DNA of 64,000 bases from Methylorubrum salsuginis (GCF_900114375.1 NZ_FOSV01000002.1:186001-250000), one strand, 5' to 3'; positions 40,867 through 50,200 are shown, counted from the first letter of the stretch. Numbers and translations: made by a program. Notes: generated by a model not told the origin, from the sequence alone.

Positions 40867-42111
40867 ATGAGCACCGAAATCACCAATCCGTCCGGTGCGA
40901 ACCTGACCACCGGGGAACGGTCGAAGGCGGTCACCGAGTCGCTCAAGCGCTTCGCCCGCATCGCCCGCCAATCGGACCGCAAGCAGGGGATCCGCGCCTA
41001 CCGGACCCACGTCAAGCGCGATCCCGTGATCCCGCTGCTGTTCCTGCTGGTGTTCGTGCTGCCGACCCTCACGATGGTCGGCTACCTCTACCTCGTCGCC
41101 TCGGACCGCTACGTGACCGAGGCCCGATTCGCCCTGCGGCCGGCGCTGGGCAACGTCGACAAGGTCCAGTCCGAAAAAACCGGCGAGGATTCGAGTCTGC
41201 CCAAGCAGATGATCATCCAGGATACGATCATCACGGCGAACTACATCGACAGTCGGCAGATGGTCGAGACTCTGGAAAAGCAGCTGCCGGTGCGGGAGAT
41301 GTTCACCCGGGACAGCATCGACATGTTCTCCCGGGGGCCGCAGGACGCTCCGATCGAGCGCTTCATGCGCTACTGGAGCAAACGCGTCGCCACCTCGATC
41401 GACACCCATTCGGGCATCGTCACGCTCACCGTCTCGGCCTTCGATCCGGAAGAGTCCTACAAGCTCGCCCAGGCGTTGCTCGCCGAGAGCGAGCGGAAGA
41501 TGAACGAACTGAGCATTCGGGCTCGGAACGCAGCGGTCGGCGAAACCAACCGCGAACTGGCGCACGCCGAGCAGCGCATGATCAAGACCCGCATGGCGGT
41601 GCGAGAACTGCGCAATGCCGGCGGCGTCCTCGATGCGGCGGCGACGAACACCACCAACCTGACGATGATCTCGGAGCTGCGCAAGCAACGCATCGATCTG
41701 GCGGTGCAGCTCACCCTGGGCCTGCGCGACCTCGGGCCGGACACGCGCCCGATCCGGGACATCAAGACACAGATCCGCGACCTCGACGAGAACATCGAAA
41801 AGATCGAGCGCCAGATGGCGACCACCGATCCGAACCAGAAGAAGGTGCTGGCGGACCTGCTCAGCCAGTTCGAAGCCTACGACAACCAGCGCAAGGATGC
41901 GGAGGATTATTACAGCAAGGTGCTGGCCGCCAACGAGGCCGCCCGTATCCTGGCGGCTCGGCAAATCGAGTTCTTCACGCCCGTGGTCGAGCCGATCGTG
42001 CCGGTTTCCTCGACAGAGCCCAAGCGGGCCCTGTGGTCCAGCATCTGCGCCCTGGCCGCAATGGCGCTGTTCGGACTCTCGGTGGTGATCCGCAAATACG
42101 TCTTCAGCTGA
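40867..42111 (+). CDS. Capsule polysaccharide export inner-membrane protein (KpsE/CtrB-like)
   Basis: A 414-residue PCP-family protein. One transmembrane helix near residues 58-78 (IPLLFLLVFVLPTLTMVGYL), a long periplasmic part with coiled coils (DLDENIEKIERQMATTD), and a second helix near residue 395-410 (LWSSICALAAMALFGLSVVI). This topology matches KpsE/CtrB, which bridges inner membrane and outer-membrane export channel. ATG at 40867 begins MSTEITNPSG. It partners with the upstream ATPase. Confidence 0.85.
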   Translation: MSTEITNPSGANLTTGERSKAVTESLKRFARIARQSDRKQGIRAYRTHVKRDPVIPLLFLLVFVLPTLTMVGYLYLVASDRYVTEARFALRPALGNVDKVQSEKTGEDSSLPKQMIIQDTIITANYIDSRQMVETLEKQLPVREMFTRDSIDMFSRGPQDAPIERFMRYWSKRVATSIDTHSGIVTLTVSAFDPEESYKLAQALLAESERKMNELSIRARNAAVGETNRELAHAEQRMIKTRMAVRELRNAGGVLDAAATNTTNLTMISELRKQRIDLAVQLTLGLRDLGPDTRPIRDIKTQIRDLDENIEKIERQMATTDPNQKKVLADLLSQFEAYDNQRKDAEDYYSKVLAANEAARILAARQIEFFTPVVEPIVPVSSTEPKRALWSSICALAAMALFGLSVVIRKYVFS

Positions 42112-42177
42112 GGTCGTCCGCCCGGCATGCGAGTCCGGGCCGTCCGTCGCGATCTGCGCGGGGAGGGCGGCTTGCGG

Positions 42178-42861
42178 TCAGCCGATCGCGCCGGGCGGGC
42201 GCCGGGTCGGCGACGCGGCGGTGGGATCGGCCGGACTGGCCGGATCGGGGGCGAGCGTCGGTTCCGGGTCGGGCGCGGGCGTGGCGGTCGCGACCGGTGC
42301 GGCTGGGCTTCCGCTCCAGCCTTGAGCTCGCCAGCCTTCCGCCCGCTCGTCGAGATCGACCGCGCCGCCGCGGCGCATCAGCGCGACGACCCGCTCGGCG
42401 AGATCGCCGTCGGCCCGCACCGTCACCAGGGTGCCGCCCCGGCGCACGCCCTCGGCGTAGGTCTCGGCGTCGGTGCCGCTGAGGCCCGCGCCGGTCAGCG
42501 CTCCGATGAGTCCGCCCGCGGCCGCGCCGACGCCCGCCCCCGACAGGGCCGTGACCAGCCAGCCCGCGGCCACGAGCGGCCCGAGGCCGGGGAGCGCGAT
42601 CAGGCCGAGCCCCGCAAGCAGGCCCGCTCCCCCGCCGAGCACGGTGCCGACGGTGGCGCCCGCCCCCGCGCCGTCGGCGGCCTCGGCCTCGCCGGCCCGT
42701 GCCGGGCCGGGTTCGGCGGTGGTGGGGGGCAGCGGCCCGCCCTCCTTGAGGGAGAGAATGCCGATCTCGGCATGCGGCACGCCCTCGGCCTCGATGCGGT
42801 CGACGACCCGGGCGGCGTCCTCGTGGCTGTCGAACAGCGCGGTCACGGCGCGGCCTGCCAT
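42178..42861 (-). CDS. Glycine-zipper stress-type protein
   Basis: A 227-residue protein. It starts VTALFDSHEDAARVVDRIEA, as in general-stress proteins of the DUF1269/YflT type. The centre is a Gly/Ala zipper of two or more hydrophobic segments (VGTVLGGGAGLLAGLGLIAL, then LSGAGVGAAAGGLIGALTGA), followed by VRRGGTLVTVRADGDLAERV and a Pro/Ala/Thr-rich tail. Likely membrane-associated; function unknown. Divergent from flhA. Confidence 0.72.
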   Translation of the reverse strand: MAGRAVTALFDSHEDAARVVDRIEAEGVPHAEIGILSLKEGGPLPPTTAEPGPARAGEAEAADGAGAGATVGTVLGGGAGLLAGLGLIALPGLGPLVAAGWLVTALSGAGVGAAAGGLIGALTGAGLSGTDAETYAEGVRRGGTLVTVRADGDLAERVVALMRRGGAVDLDERAEGWRAQGWSGSPAAPVATATPAPDPEPTLAPDPASPADPTAASPTRRPPGAIG

Positions 42862-42942
42862 GGCGGTGGTCCTCTGAGGCTTTCGACGAACTGCTTCACC
42901 AAGCCCGCTTCGTTCGGCTTGGTTCCTGTCGCGGCGCCGGCG

Positions 42943-42957
42943 TTAACCGGTCGCTAA
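42943..42957 (+). promoter_or_regulatory. Candidate CtrA box upstream of flhA
   Basis: TTAA-N7-CTAA (TTAACCGGTCGCTAA), one mismatch from TTAA-N7-TTAA. It lies 61-75 bp upstream of flhA, and CtrA controls early flagellar operons in related bacteria. A CCCGGCA/TGCCGGG hairpin follows at 42965-42983. Confidence 0.5.
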
Positions 42958-43017
42958 CCCTGAACCCGGCAAATCCTGCCGGGTGGGCCTGCCGGCCCGT
43001 GCGGGAGTTTCGGCGAC

Positions 43018-45150
43018 ATGAGCGAGACGGCGGGCGCCGCCCCGGCGGGAGGATTGGGCGCCCTCGCGGCCTTCGTGCCGAGCCGCGCCAGCCTCCAGGC
43101 GCTGACGAAGCGCACCGACCTGTTCTTCGCCACCGCGGTGATGGGCATCCTCACGGTGCTGATCTTTCCGCTGCCCGCGGTATTGCTCGACCTGCTCCTC
43201 GCGGTCTCGATCATCATGTCGGTGCTGATCATGATGACGGGTCTGTTCATCGACAACCCGCTCGAATTCACGGTCTTCCCGACGCTGCTGCTCGTCGCGA
43301 CCCTGCTGCGGCTCGCCCTCAACCTCGCCTCGACCCGCCTCATCCTCGGTCACGGCCACGAGGGTACGGCGGCGGCCGGCCACGTCATCGAGGCCTTCGG
43401 CCACTTCGTGATGGGCGGCAACTTCGTCATCGGGATCATCGTCTTCGCGATCCTGATCATCGTGAACTTCGTCGTCATCACGAAGGGGTCGGGCCGTATC
43501 GCGGAAGTGGCCGCCCGCTTCACCCTCGACGCGATGCCCGGCAAGCAGATGGCCATCGACGCCGACCTCTCGGCCGGCCTCATCGACGAGAAGGTGGCGA
43601 AGGCCCGCCGTTCCGCGCTCGAAGAGGAATCCTCGTTCTTCGGCGCCATGGACGGCGCCTCGAAATTCGTGCGCGGCGACGCGGTGGCGGCGCTGCTCAT
43701 CACCGGCATCAACGTCGTGGGCGGCATCATCATCGGCGTCGCCCAGCAGGGCTTGGGCTTCGCGGAGGCTGCCAAGACCTACACGCTGCTGACCATCGGC
43801 GACGGCCTCGCCTCTCAGGTGCCGGCGCTGATCGTCTCGACCGCGGCCGGCATCCTCGTCTCGAAAGCGGGCGTGAAGGGCTCGGCCGACAAGGCGCTCG
43901 GCAAGCAGATGGCCAACTACCCCAAGGCGCTCGGCATGTCGGCGGGCGTGATGGGGTTGATCGCGCTGCTCCCCGGCATGCCGATGCTGCCCTTCCTCGG
44001 CCTCGGTGCGGCGGCCGGCTATGCGGCGTGGCGCATCGCCAAGACGCAAGCCGAGGCGCCCCCCGTCGTCACCAATGCCGACGGCACGCCCGCTGCCCCC
44101 GGCGCCGCGCCCGCGGAGGAGACCGTCACCGATCTCCTGAAGCTCGACGACCTCAAGCTCGAGATGGGCTACGCGCTTCTCGCCCTCGTCAACGGCGAGG
44201 GCCAGGACCGGCTCACCGACCAGATCAAGGCGCTGCGCCGCCAGCTCGCGGCGGAACTCGGCATCGTCATGCCGTCGGTGCGCATCCTCGACAACGTGAG
44301 CCTAGAGGCCAACACCTACACGGTGCGGGTCAAGGAGATCGAGGCCGGCACGGGCCAGGTGTTCCCCGGCCAGTTCATGGCGATGGATCCGATGGGCGGG
44401 CAGGTGCAACTCCCCGGCCTGCACCTGATGGAGCCGACCTTCGGCCTGCCCGCGACCTGGGTCGATGCGAGCCTGCGGGATCAGGCCCAGCTCAAGGGCT
44501 ACACCGTGGTCGATGCCGCCACCGTCATCTCGACCCACCTCACCGAGGTGATCAAGGCGCATGTCTCGGAGCTGCTCAACCACGTCGAGGTGCAGAAGTT
44601 GCTGCGCGAACTGCCCAAGGAGCACACCGAACTGCTGAAGGAGGTGGTGCCCTCGCAGATCGCCACCACCGGCATCCAGCGGGTGCTGCAATTGCTGCTG
44701 GCCGAGCGGGTCTCGGTGCGCGATCTCGGCGCCATCGTCGAGGGCATCGCCGAGGTGGCGGGCCACGTGAAGAATCCGCGCGACATCGTCGAGCATGTCC
44801 GCGCCCGGCTCGGGCGCCAGATCTGCGCCCAGTACCAGGGTCCGGACGGCACGCTGCCGATCATCACCCTGTCGCCCGCCTGGGAGCAGGCCTTCCTCGA
44901 ATCGATCGTCGGCGAGCGCGAGGAGCGCTACCTCGCGATGCAGCCGTCCCGGCTCAGCGAGTTCGTCAACACCGTACGCGACCGCTTCGAGCAGGCCGCG
45001 CGCATGGGCGAGATGCCGGTGCTCGTCACCTCGGTGCAGGCGCGGCCGTTCGTGCGCTCGATCATCGAGCGCTTCCGCCGCGAGACCCCGGTGATGAGCC
45101 AAGCGGAGATCCATCCGCGGGCACGGCTGCGGACGATCGGTTCGGTGTGA
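43018..45150 (+). CDS. flhA: Flagellar export apparatus protein FlhA
   Basis: A 710-residue export-gate protein. The N-terminal half holds about eight transmembrane helices with the FHIPEP-type segment LRLALNLASTRLILGHGHEG and GGNFVIGIIVFAILIIVNFVV plus the conserved GSGRIAEVAARFTLDAMPGK. The cytoplasmic part (about 365-710) binds export chaperones. It forms the nonameric ring of the flagellar type III secretion system. GGGAG lies 11 bp before the ATG. Convergent with the small CxxC gene. Confidence 0.96.
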   Translation: MSETAGAAPAGGLGALAAFVPSRASLQALTKRTDLFFATAVMGILTVLIFPLPAVLLDLLLAVSIIMSVLIMMTGLFIDNPLEFTVFPTLLLVATLLRLALNLASTRLILGHGHEGTAAAGHVIEAFGHFVMGGNFVIGIIVFAILIIVNFVVITKGSGRIAEVAARFTLDAMPGKQMAIDADLSAGLIDEKVAKARRSALEEESSFFGAMDGASKFVRGDAVAALLITGINVVGGIIIGVAQQGLGFAEAAKTYTLLTIGDGLASQVPALIVSTAAGILVSKAGVKGSADKALGKQMANYPKALGMSAGVMGLIALLPGMPMLPFLGLGAAAGYAAWRIAKTQAEAPPVVTNADGTPAAPGAAPAEETVTDLLKLDDLKLEMGYALLALVNGEGQDRLTDQIKALRRQLAAELGIVMPSVRILDNVSLEANTYTVRVKEIEAGTGQVFPGQFMAMDPMGGQVQLPGLHLMEPTFGLPATWVDASLRDQAQLKGYTVVDAATVISTHLTEVIKAHVSELLNHVEVQKLLRELPKEHTELLKEVVPSQIATTGIQRVLQLLLAERVSVRDLGAIVEGIAEVAGHVKNPRDIVEHVRARLGRQICAQYQGPDGTLPIITLSPAWEQAFLESIVGEREERYLAMQPSRLSEFVNTVRDRFEQAARMGEMPVLVTSVQARPFVRSIIERFRRETPVMSQAEIHPRARLRTIGSV

Positions 45151-45188
45151 AGAAGGAAGAGCGGACGATGGGAGGCCGGGAGCGGCCT

Positions 45189-45329
45189 TCAGTCGTGGCC
45201 CTCGATGGCGCGCAGGACCGCGACCAGCTGGTCGGCCTGATGGCGCGTGAGACCCGTGCTGATGACGGTGCCGTTACGGCAGATCGAGCAGGTTCCGTCC
45301 TCGGAAACCCGCACCTTGATGGAAGCCAT
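45189..45329 (-). CDS. Small CxxC protein (46 aa)
   Basis: A 46-residue reading frame: MASIKVRVSEDGTCSICRNG followed by TVISTGLTRHQADQLVAVLR and AIEGHD. The CSIC pair could bind a metal or form a disulfide, and the C-terminus is a helix. It shows third-codon GC bias like genes nearby and lies tail-to-tail with flhA (38 bp). It is too short for ordinary gene finding. Function unknown. Confidence 0.6.
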   Translation of the reverse strand: MASIKVRVSEDGTCSICRNGTVISTGLTRHQADQLVAVLRAIEGHD

Positions 45330-45374
45330 GATGTTCGATGATCCGAGCGCGGAAGCTGCGCCCACACTGCAAGC

Positions 45375-45449
45375 TTAACCGTTCGTGAAGGCTGGGCAAG
45401 CGCGCTCGTCCCGCCATCCACGATGGCGGCAGTTAATCCTTTACGAACG
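45375..45449. other. Nested inverted repeats in intergenic region
   Basis: Outer arms CGTTCGTGAAGG (45380-45391) and CCTTTACGAACG (45438-45449) match 11 of 12 when inverted, each flanked by TTAA. Inside is a perfect CCGCCATC-CAC-GATGGCGG hairpin (45411-45429). The rest of this 298-bp space holds nothing recognisable. Confidence 0.5.
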
Positions 45450-45627
45450 CGGCGTCATCCTGCGGGAAACGGTCCGCAGCTTCGCTCGCGGTGCATGGCC
45501 GAACGGCACCGACCCGCGAGGGCCGGCGCCGGTCGAAGCCCGCTGTGGGCCCCGGCATCCGCCGAGGCCTCGAGGGGAGTGGGCCTCACGTCGCCGGAGG
45601 CCGGGCGAGCGAGGCGAGAAGGAAGGC

Positions 45628-46683
45628 TCAGACCGCCTTCTTTTCCAGGCGCTTCTCGATGACGTGGTTGTCGAGGCCCGGCGCCACCAGCGGGGGCTCG
45701 GGCGGGTTCGGATTGGCCTTGTCGGAGAGCGCCTTCGACAGGCGCGAGCGCTCGAACAGCACCACCACCACGATGGCGATGGCGAAGGGGATCAACAGGT
45801 AGAACAGGCGGAAGATCAGCAGGGCCGCGAGCACCGGCGCTTTCTCGGCATCGGTCTGGAGCTGCATGGCGGTGAAGAACACCAGCTCGAACACGCCGAG
45901 GCCCCCCGGCGCGTGCGAGGCCAAAGCCACCGAGAACGAGGCGAGGAAGATGCCGAGCACGGCGATGAAGCCGGGATTCAGGGCGTCGGGGAGCGCGAAG
46001 TAGATGATGCCGGCCGCGCCCAGCAGCTCCAGCGGCGCCGCGATGAGCTGGCGCACCATGATCTGCGGCCGGGGATACTCGATCTTGAACGAGCGGATTG
46101 TCAGCGGGCGGAAGCGCAGCACCGAGCCGAGCACGTAGAGGGCGACGAACGCGAGCAGCGCGAAGCCGACGAGGCGGGCGGTGTGCGGGTTGGTCAGCGC
46201 CGCGGGCAGCAGGCTGTCGAGGCGGGCCAGCAGGCCCGGATCGTAGACCAGCACGAAGCCGCCGAGCAGGATCGTACCGAGGCCGAAGGTGAAGGAGCAG
46301 AGCGCCACCAGCACCGCGACCTGCGCCGCCGAGAGTCCCTTCGCGGTGTAGGCCCGGTAGCGCACCAGGGCGCCGGAGAAGACCGAGGCACCGATATTGT
46401 GCGAGAGCGCGTAGGTGGTGAACGAGCACAGCGACACGAACCGCCACGAGATGCCGCGCACGCCCAGATGCATCAGCGCGATCCGGTCGTACCAAGCGAG
46501 TGCGGCGTAGGCGACCAGCGTCGAGAGGGCGGCGAAGAGGACGTGATGCGGCGGAATCGCCAGGAAGGCGGCTTCGATGCTCGCCCAGGACTGATCCTTC
46601 AGCTTGCCCCAGAGCAGGTAGCAGGAGGCCGCCACCGCCGCGAGGCCGACCAAGCCCCAAAAGATTTCACTGATCTTCTTCAT
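45628..46683 (-). CDS. Flippase-like membrane protein (lysylphosphatidylglycerol synthase TM / UPF0104)
   Basis: A 351-residue protein with about eight transmembrane helices and the family motif ASFSVALASHAPGGLGVFEL. It matches the transmembrane part of MprF/UPF0104 proteins (YbhN-like), without the C-terminal aminoacyl-transferase domain. It may flip lipids across the inner membrane; the substrate is unknown. ATG at 46683. Confidence 0.83.
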   Translation of the reverse strand: MKKISEIFWGLVGLAAVAASCYLLWGKLKDQSWASIEAAFLAIPPHHVLFAALSTLVAYAALAWYDRIALMHLGVRGISWRFVSLCSFTTYALSHNIGASVFSGALVRYRAYTAKGLSAAQVAVLVALCSFTFGLGTILLGGFVLVYDPGLLARLDSLLPAALTNPHTARLVGFALLAFVALYVLGSVLRFRPLTIRSFKIEYPRPQIMVRQLIAAPLELLGAAGIIYFALPDALNPGFIAVLGIFLASFSVALASHAPGGLGVFELVFFTAMQLQTDAEKAPVLAALLIFRLFYLLIPFAIAIVVVVLFERSRLSKALSDKANPNPPEPPLVAPGLDNHVIEKRLEKKAV

Positions 46684-46868
46684 GGATACCGGCCGCCTCC
46701 CTCGAAACCGGTCCCTCCTGCGCCAGGGCCGCACGCATCGCAAGCGGGACCGGGGCGACCGGGTCGATGCGGCGGGCTCTTGCCCGCCGATCGTGACGGT
46801 TTCATGCCGACGGAGGCGTCGGTTCGGCCATGAACTCGCGGGTAATTGCGGTTATCCGGGCGCAACGC

Positions 46869-46897
46869 AAAAATCGCCGAGCCACTGATGCGGCTCG
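46869..46897 (-). terminator. fliIJ Rho-independent terminator
   Basis: On the minus strand CGAGCC-loop-GGCTCG is followed by GCGATTTTTGC, 37 bp after the fliJ stop codon. The loop is 8 nt. Confidence 0.6.
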
Positions 46898-46933
46898 ACG
46901 ATCCGAATGAGCGGTCCTGAAAATCCGAAAAAA

Positions 46934-47338
46934 TCAGGCCCGGGCGCGCAGGCCGATCGCGTCCATCTCGGCCTGCTCGCGGGCGGCTTCCGCGGCGCGC
47001 TCGGCGGAGCGCTCGCGGTCCTCCAGGATCTCGACCTTCTTGAGTTCCTCGAACGCCTCGCCGAGTTCGGCCTTGGCCTCGGCGAGCTGGCCCTCCAGGG
47101 CGGCCGCCGACTGGCGCATGTTGTCCCGGCGCGTGGTCGCGGCGCGGGCATAGGTCGGGTAGGCGAAGTGGGCCGGATCGGAGATGCCGGCGCGGGCCTC
47201 TTCCTGGGCGACCTCGCGCTCCAACTCGGACGCCATCCGGTTGAAGTCGGCCATCATCATCTCGATCTGCGCCACCCGGCGGCGCTTCTCGTCCACCTGG
47301 AACCGCCGCAGCCGGATCAGCGTGTCACGCGATTTCAT
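46934..47338 (-). CDS. fliJ: Flagellar export chaperone FliJ
   Basis: A 134-residue coiled-coil protein beginning MKSRDTLIRLRRFQVDEKRR, with heptads throughout (FNRMASELEREVAQEEARAG, AKAELGEAFEELKKVEILED). FliJ helps chaperone cycling with the FliI ATPase. Low sequence identity is normal in the family; position just after fliI and the length support the call. It begins 91 bp after fliI. Confidence 0.82.
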   Translation of the reverse strand: MKSRDTLIRLRRFQVDEKRRRVAQIEMMMADFNRMASELEREVAQEEARAGISDPAHFAYPTYARAATTRRDNMRQSAAALEGQLAEAKAELGEAFEELKKVEILEDRERSAERAAEAAREQAEMDAIGLRARA

Positions 47339-47428
47339 GTCGGGCCATCCACTCCTACGCTACGCTGGCGAAAGGGCCGGACGCGTTCGCCGGGCCTTCG
47401 ACAGACCCGCCCCCGACGCGATGACGCC

Positions 47429-48784
47429 TCACCCGCCGCCCACGATGGCGGCCAGCCGTTCGTAACCCTCGCCGATGGAGGTTGCTTCTTCCTTACCCTG
47501 CCCCAGAAAAGCCGTCAGATCCGGCATGAGCGCGACCGCTTCGTCGACCTCCGGGGACGAACCCGCCCGGTAGGCGCCGAGCCGGATCAGCTCTTCCATG
47601 TCGGCATAGGTCGCCAGCACCTTTCTGGCGCGACGCACCGTCGGCAGATGGGCCGGGTCGCAGGAGCGCGGCATGGTGCGCGAGACCGAGCGCAGCACGT
47701 TGATCGCCGGGTAGCGTCCCTGCTCGGCGATGCGCCGCTCCATCACGATGTGGCCGTCGAGGATGCCGCGCACGGCATCCGCCACCGGCTCGTTGTGGTC
47801 GTCGCCCTCGACCAGCACGGTGAAGAGGCCCGAGATCGCTCCCTCGCCGGTGCCGGGGCCGGCGCGCTCCAGCAGGCGCGGCAATTCGGAGAAGACGGTG
47901 GGGGTGTAGCCCTTGGCGGTCGGCGGCTCGCCGCCGGCCAGCCCGATGTCGCGCTGGGCCATGGCGAAGCGGGTGATCGAATCGATCATGCACAGCACCT
48001 GCGCGCCCTGGTCGCGAAAATACTCGGCGACCGCCAGCGTCACGTAGGCGGCGTTGCGGCGCATCAGCACCGGCTCGTCGGAGGTCGCCACCACGACGAC
48101 CGAGCGCGCGAGACCGGCGGCCCCGAGATCGTCCTGCAGGAATTCCTGCACCTCGCGGCCGCGCTCGCCGACGAGGCCGATCACGGCGACGTCGGCGGCG
48201 GTGTAGCGGGCCAGCATGGAGAGCAGCACCGACTTGCCGACCCCGGAGCCGGCGAAGATGCCCATGCGCTGGCCGCGGCACATGGTGAGGAAGGTGTTGA
48301 TGCAGCGCACGCCCAGATCGAGCGGCGGCCCGACGCGGCGGCGCCCGTGGGCAGGCGGCGGGTCGGCCCGGAGCGGGTAGATCGCCGGTCCCTGGGGGAG
48401 GGGGCCGAGCCCGTCGATGGGGCGGCCCAACGCATCGACCGTGCGCCCGAGCCAGCCTTGAGACGGCCGCACGGCGCCCGCCGCCTCGTCGCGCACCAGC
48501 ACCGGGCAGCCACGGCGGACGCCTTCCAGCGAGCCGAATGGCATGGCGAGGGCCCGGTCGCCGGAAAAGCCGATCACCTCGCAGGGGACCGTGCCGGCCC
48601 CGCTCGCTTCGACCACCACGTCGAGCCGCCCGCCGAGCCGCATGGCGGCGACGGGCCCGGCGACCTCGACGAGGAGTCCGCGGATCGCGGTCACCCGCCC
48701 GAACACCTCCAGGGTCTCGACGGTGGAGAGCGCGGCGAGCGCCGCCGCGAACCCGCCGGTTCCGGTTCCCGGCCCGCCCGTCAT
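47429..48784 (-). CDS. fliI: Flagellar protein export ATPase FliI
   Basis: A 451-residue F1-like ATPase. Walker A is [15 protein letters not shown], Walker B segment is [20 protein letters not shown], and the type III export ATPase start is [20 protein letters not shown]. It energises flagellar export with FliH/FliJ. It heads the minus-strand fliI-fliJ unit and faces ctrA across 451 bp, an arrangement found in other Rhizobiales. Confidence 0.96.
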   Translation of the reverse strand: MTGGPGTGTGGFAAALAALSTVETLEVFGRVTAIRGLLVEVAGPVAAMRLGGRLDVVVEASGAGTVPCEVIGFSGDRALAMPFGSLEGVRRGCPVLVRDEAAGAVRPSQGWLGRTVDALGRPIDGLGPLPQGPAIYPLRADPPPAHGRRRVGPPLDLGVRCINTFLTMCRGQRMGIFAGSGVGKSVLLSMLARYTAADVAVIGLVGERGREVQEFLQDDLGAAGLARSVVVVATSDEPVLMRRNAAYVTLAVAEYFRDQGAQVLCMIDSITRFAMAQRDIGLAGGEPPTAKGYTPTVFSELPRLLERAGPGTGEGAISGLFTVLVEGDDHNEPVADAVRGILDGHIVMERRIAEQGRYPAINVLRSVSRTMPRSCDPAHLPTVRRARKVLATYADMEELIRLGAYRAGSSPEVDEAVALMPDLTAFLGQGKEEATSIGEGYERLAAIVGGG

Positions 48785-49055
48785 GCCGGCCGCCTCTGCG
48801 TCATCGGCCCGTCCCTTCCTCGCGCCATCGATCGGGCCGATGTCTTAACACCCCGGTGGCCGTTTCGGCACGGACCGCTGCAATCCGTCTCGTCATGGTA
48901 AGGCCCGCGAAAGCTTGAGCGGTAAGGATCGCACCCTGTCTCCCATCTGCAACAAATCCCGCAACCGTAAGGAAATGAGAGGCTTACCCTCATCGGCACA
49001 GGCGCAGCACGGCCCGGGCGACGGTTCCTTGAGAACGGATTGCCAACCCTAATGA

Positions 49056-49120
49056 GAATCGCCTGCGGACTCGAATGAGATGAACCTTGCAAGCGGGATT
49101 CGGCTTTTGTTAACGGTTAA
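49056..49120 (+). promoter_or_regulatory. ctrA control region: three GANTC sites and TTAA motifs
   Basis: GANTC (CcrM methylation) sites are at 49056-49060 (GAATC), 49068-49072 (GACTC) and 49097-49101 (GATTC). A pair of TTAA motifs 3 bp apart follows (49110-49120, TTAACGGTTAA). In Caulobacter ctrA transcription depends on both CcrM methylation of a GANTC site and CtrA feedback. The remainder of the 451-bp fliI-ctrA space shows only weak CGTAAGG repeats. Confidence 0.5.
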
Positions 49121-49235
49121 GGAATAGCGTTTCTGAAGTGGGAATGAGGGAGCGTCTGCCGAGGCCGTCGGTAGGCGCCCGGCGGCGGCTTGTCTCAAGC
49201 GCCCTGATACGGCCTGGCCGGGGTGGGGACCGACG

Positions 49236-49937
49236 ATGCGCGTACTTCTGATCGAGGACGACAGCGCCACGGCGCAGAGCATCGAGTTGATGCTCAAATC
49301 CGAGAACTTCAACACGTACACGACCGACCTCGGCGAGGAGGGCGTCGATCTCGGCAAGCTGTACGATTACGACATCATCCTTCTCGACCTCAATCTGCCC
49401 GACATGTCGGGCTACGAGGTACTGCGCTCCCTTCGCGTCGCGAAGGTGAAGACGCCGATCCTGATCCTGTCGGGCATGGCCGGCATCGAGGACAAGGTGA
49501 AGGGCCTCGGCTTCGGCGCCGACGACTACCTCACCAAGCCGTTCCACAAGGACGAACTGGTGGCCCGCATCCACGCCATCGTGCGCCGGTCGAAGGGCCA
49601 CGCCCAGTCGGTCATCACCACCGGCGACCTGATCGTGAACCTCGATCAGAAGACCGTCGAGGTCTCGGGCTCGCGCGTCCACCTCACCGGCAAGGAGTAC
49701 CAGATGCTGGAACTCCTCTCGCTCCGGAAGGGCACGACGCTCACCAAGGAGATGTTCCTCAACCATCTCTACGGCGGCATGGACGAGCCGGAACTGAAGA
49801 TCATCGACGTGTTCATCTGCAAGCTGCGCAAGAAGCTCGCCAACGCCTCCGAAGGCAAGAACTACATCGAGACGGTGTGGGGTCGCGGCTACGTGCTGCG
49901 CGAGCCGGTCGAGGGCGAGGACCGCATGGCGGTCTGA
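49236..49937 (+). CDS. ctrA: Cell-cycle response regulator CtrA
   Basis: A 233-residue OmpR-class regulator. The receiver domain has the phosphoacceptor Asp51 in [18 protein letters not shown] and the conserved Lys in [20 protein letters not shown]. The winged-helix domain (about 125-225) contains [20 protein letters not shown] and [19 protein letters not shown], near-identical to CtrA of other alphaproteobacteria. It controls cell-cycle, flagellar and DNA-methylation genes through TTAA-N7-TTAA sites. The C-terminus is RMAV rather than the AA end of Caulobacter CtrA. A strong terminator follows. Confidence 0.95.
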   Translation: MRVLLIEDDSATAQSIELMLKSENFNTYTTDLGEEGVDLGKLYDYDIILLDLNLPDMSGYEVLRSLRVAKVKTPILILSGMAGIEDKVKGLGFGADDYLTKPFHKDELVARIHAIVRRSKGHAQSVITTGDLIVNLDQKTVEVSGSRVHLTGKEYQMLELLSLRKGTTLTKEMFLNHLYGGMDEPELKIIDVFICKLRKKLANASEGKNYIETVWGRGYVLREPVEGEDRMAV

Positions 49938-49959
49938 CGCCGAACGGACGGACGACGAC

Positions 49960-49990
49960 AAAAACCCCGCTCCGGCGGGGTTTTTTGTTT
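49960..49990 (+). terminator. ctrA Rho-independent terminator
   Basis: Stem CCCCGC with loop TCCG pairs with GCGGGG, flanked by A5 and TTTTTTGTTT. The A/T tracts make it usable in both directions. Confidence 0.88.
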
Positions 49991-50078
49991 CCGGCGGGGA
50001 CTGGGGAATGAGGTCGCTCGCCCAGCGGCACTGCACGCCAGAAGCGATGGGGGGCAGCTCGCTCTTTCGAACCGCCCC

Positions 50079-50200
50079 GTCATTCCGGGGCCGCGCAGCG
50101 GAACCCGGAATCCACCCGTGATGCGGGATACCCGGCCGAAGTCGGACCGTCGCGGCCAGTCGTGGATTCCGGGGGTGCCTGCGGCGCCCCGGAATGACGA
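50079..50200. repeat. 122-bp palindromic mosaic repeat
   Basis: Begins CGTCATTCCGGGGC, then CCCGGAATCCAC, and returns as GTGGATTCCGGG and GCCCCGGAATGACG at 50187-50200. This pattern of nested palindromes is common in Rhizobiales genomes. It lies between the convergent ctrA and synthetase genes. Confidence 0.75.

Noticed and set aside
45421..45627. Small genes in the spacer before the flippase-like gene
   Set aside because: Short frames exist, but none has codon bias, start signals or homology.
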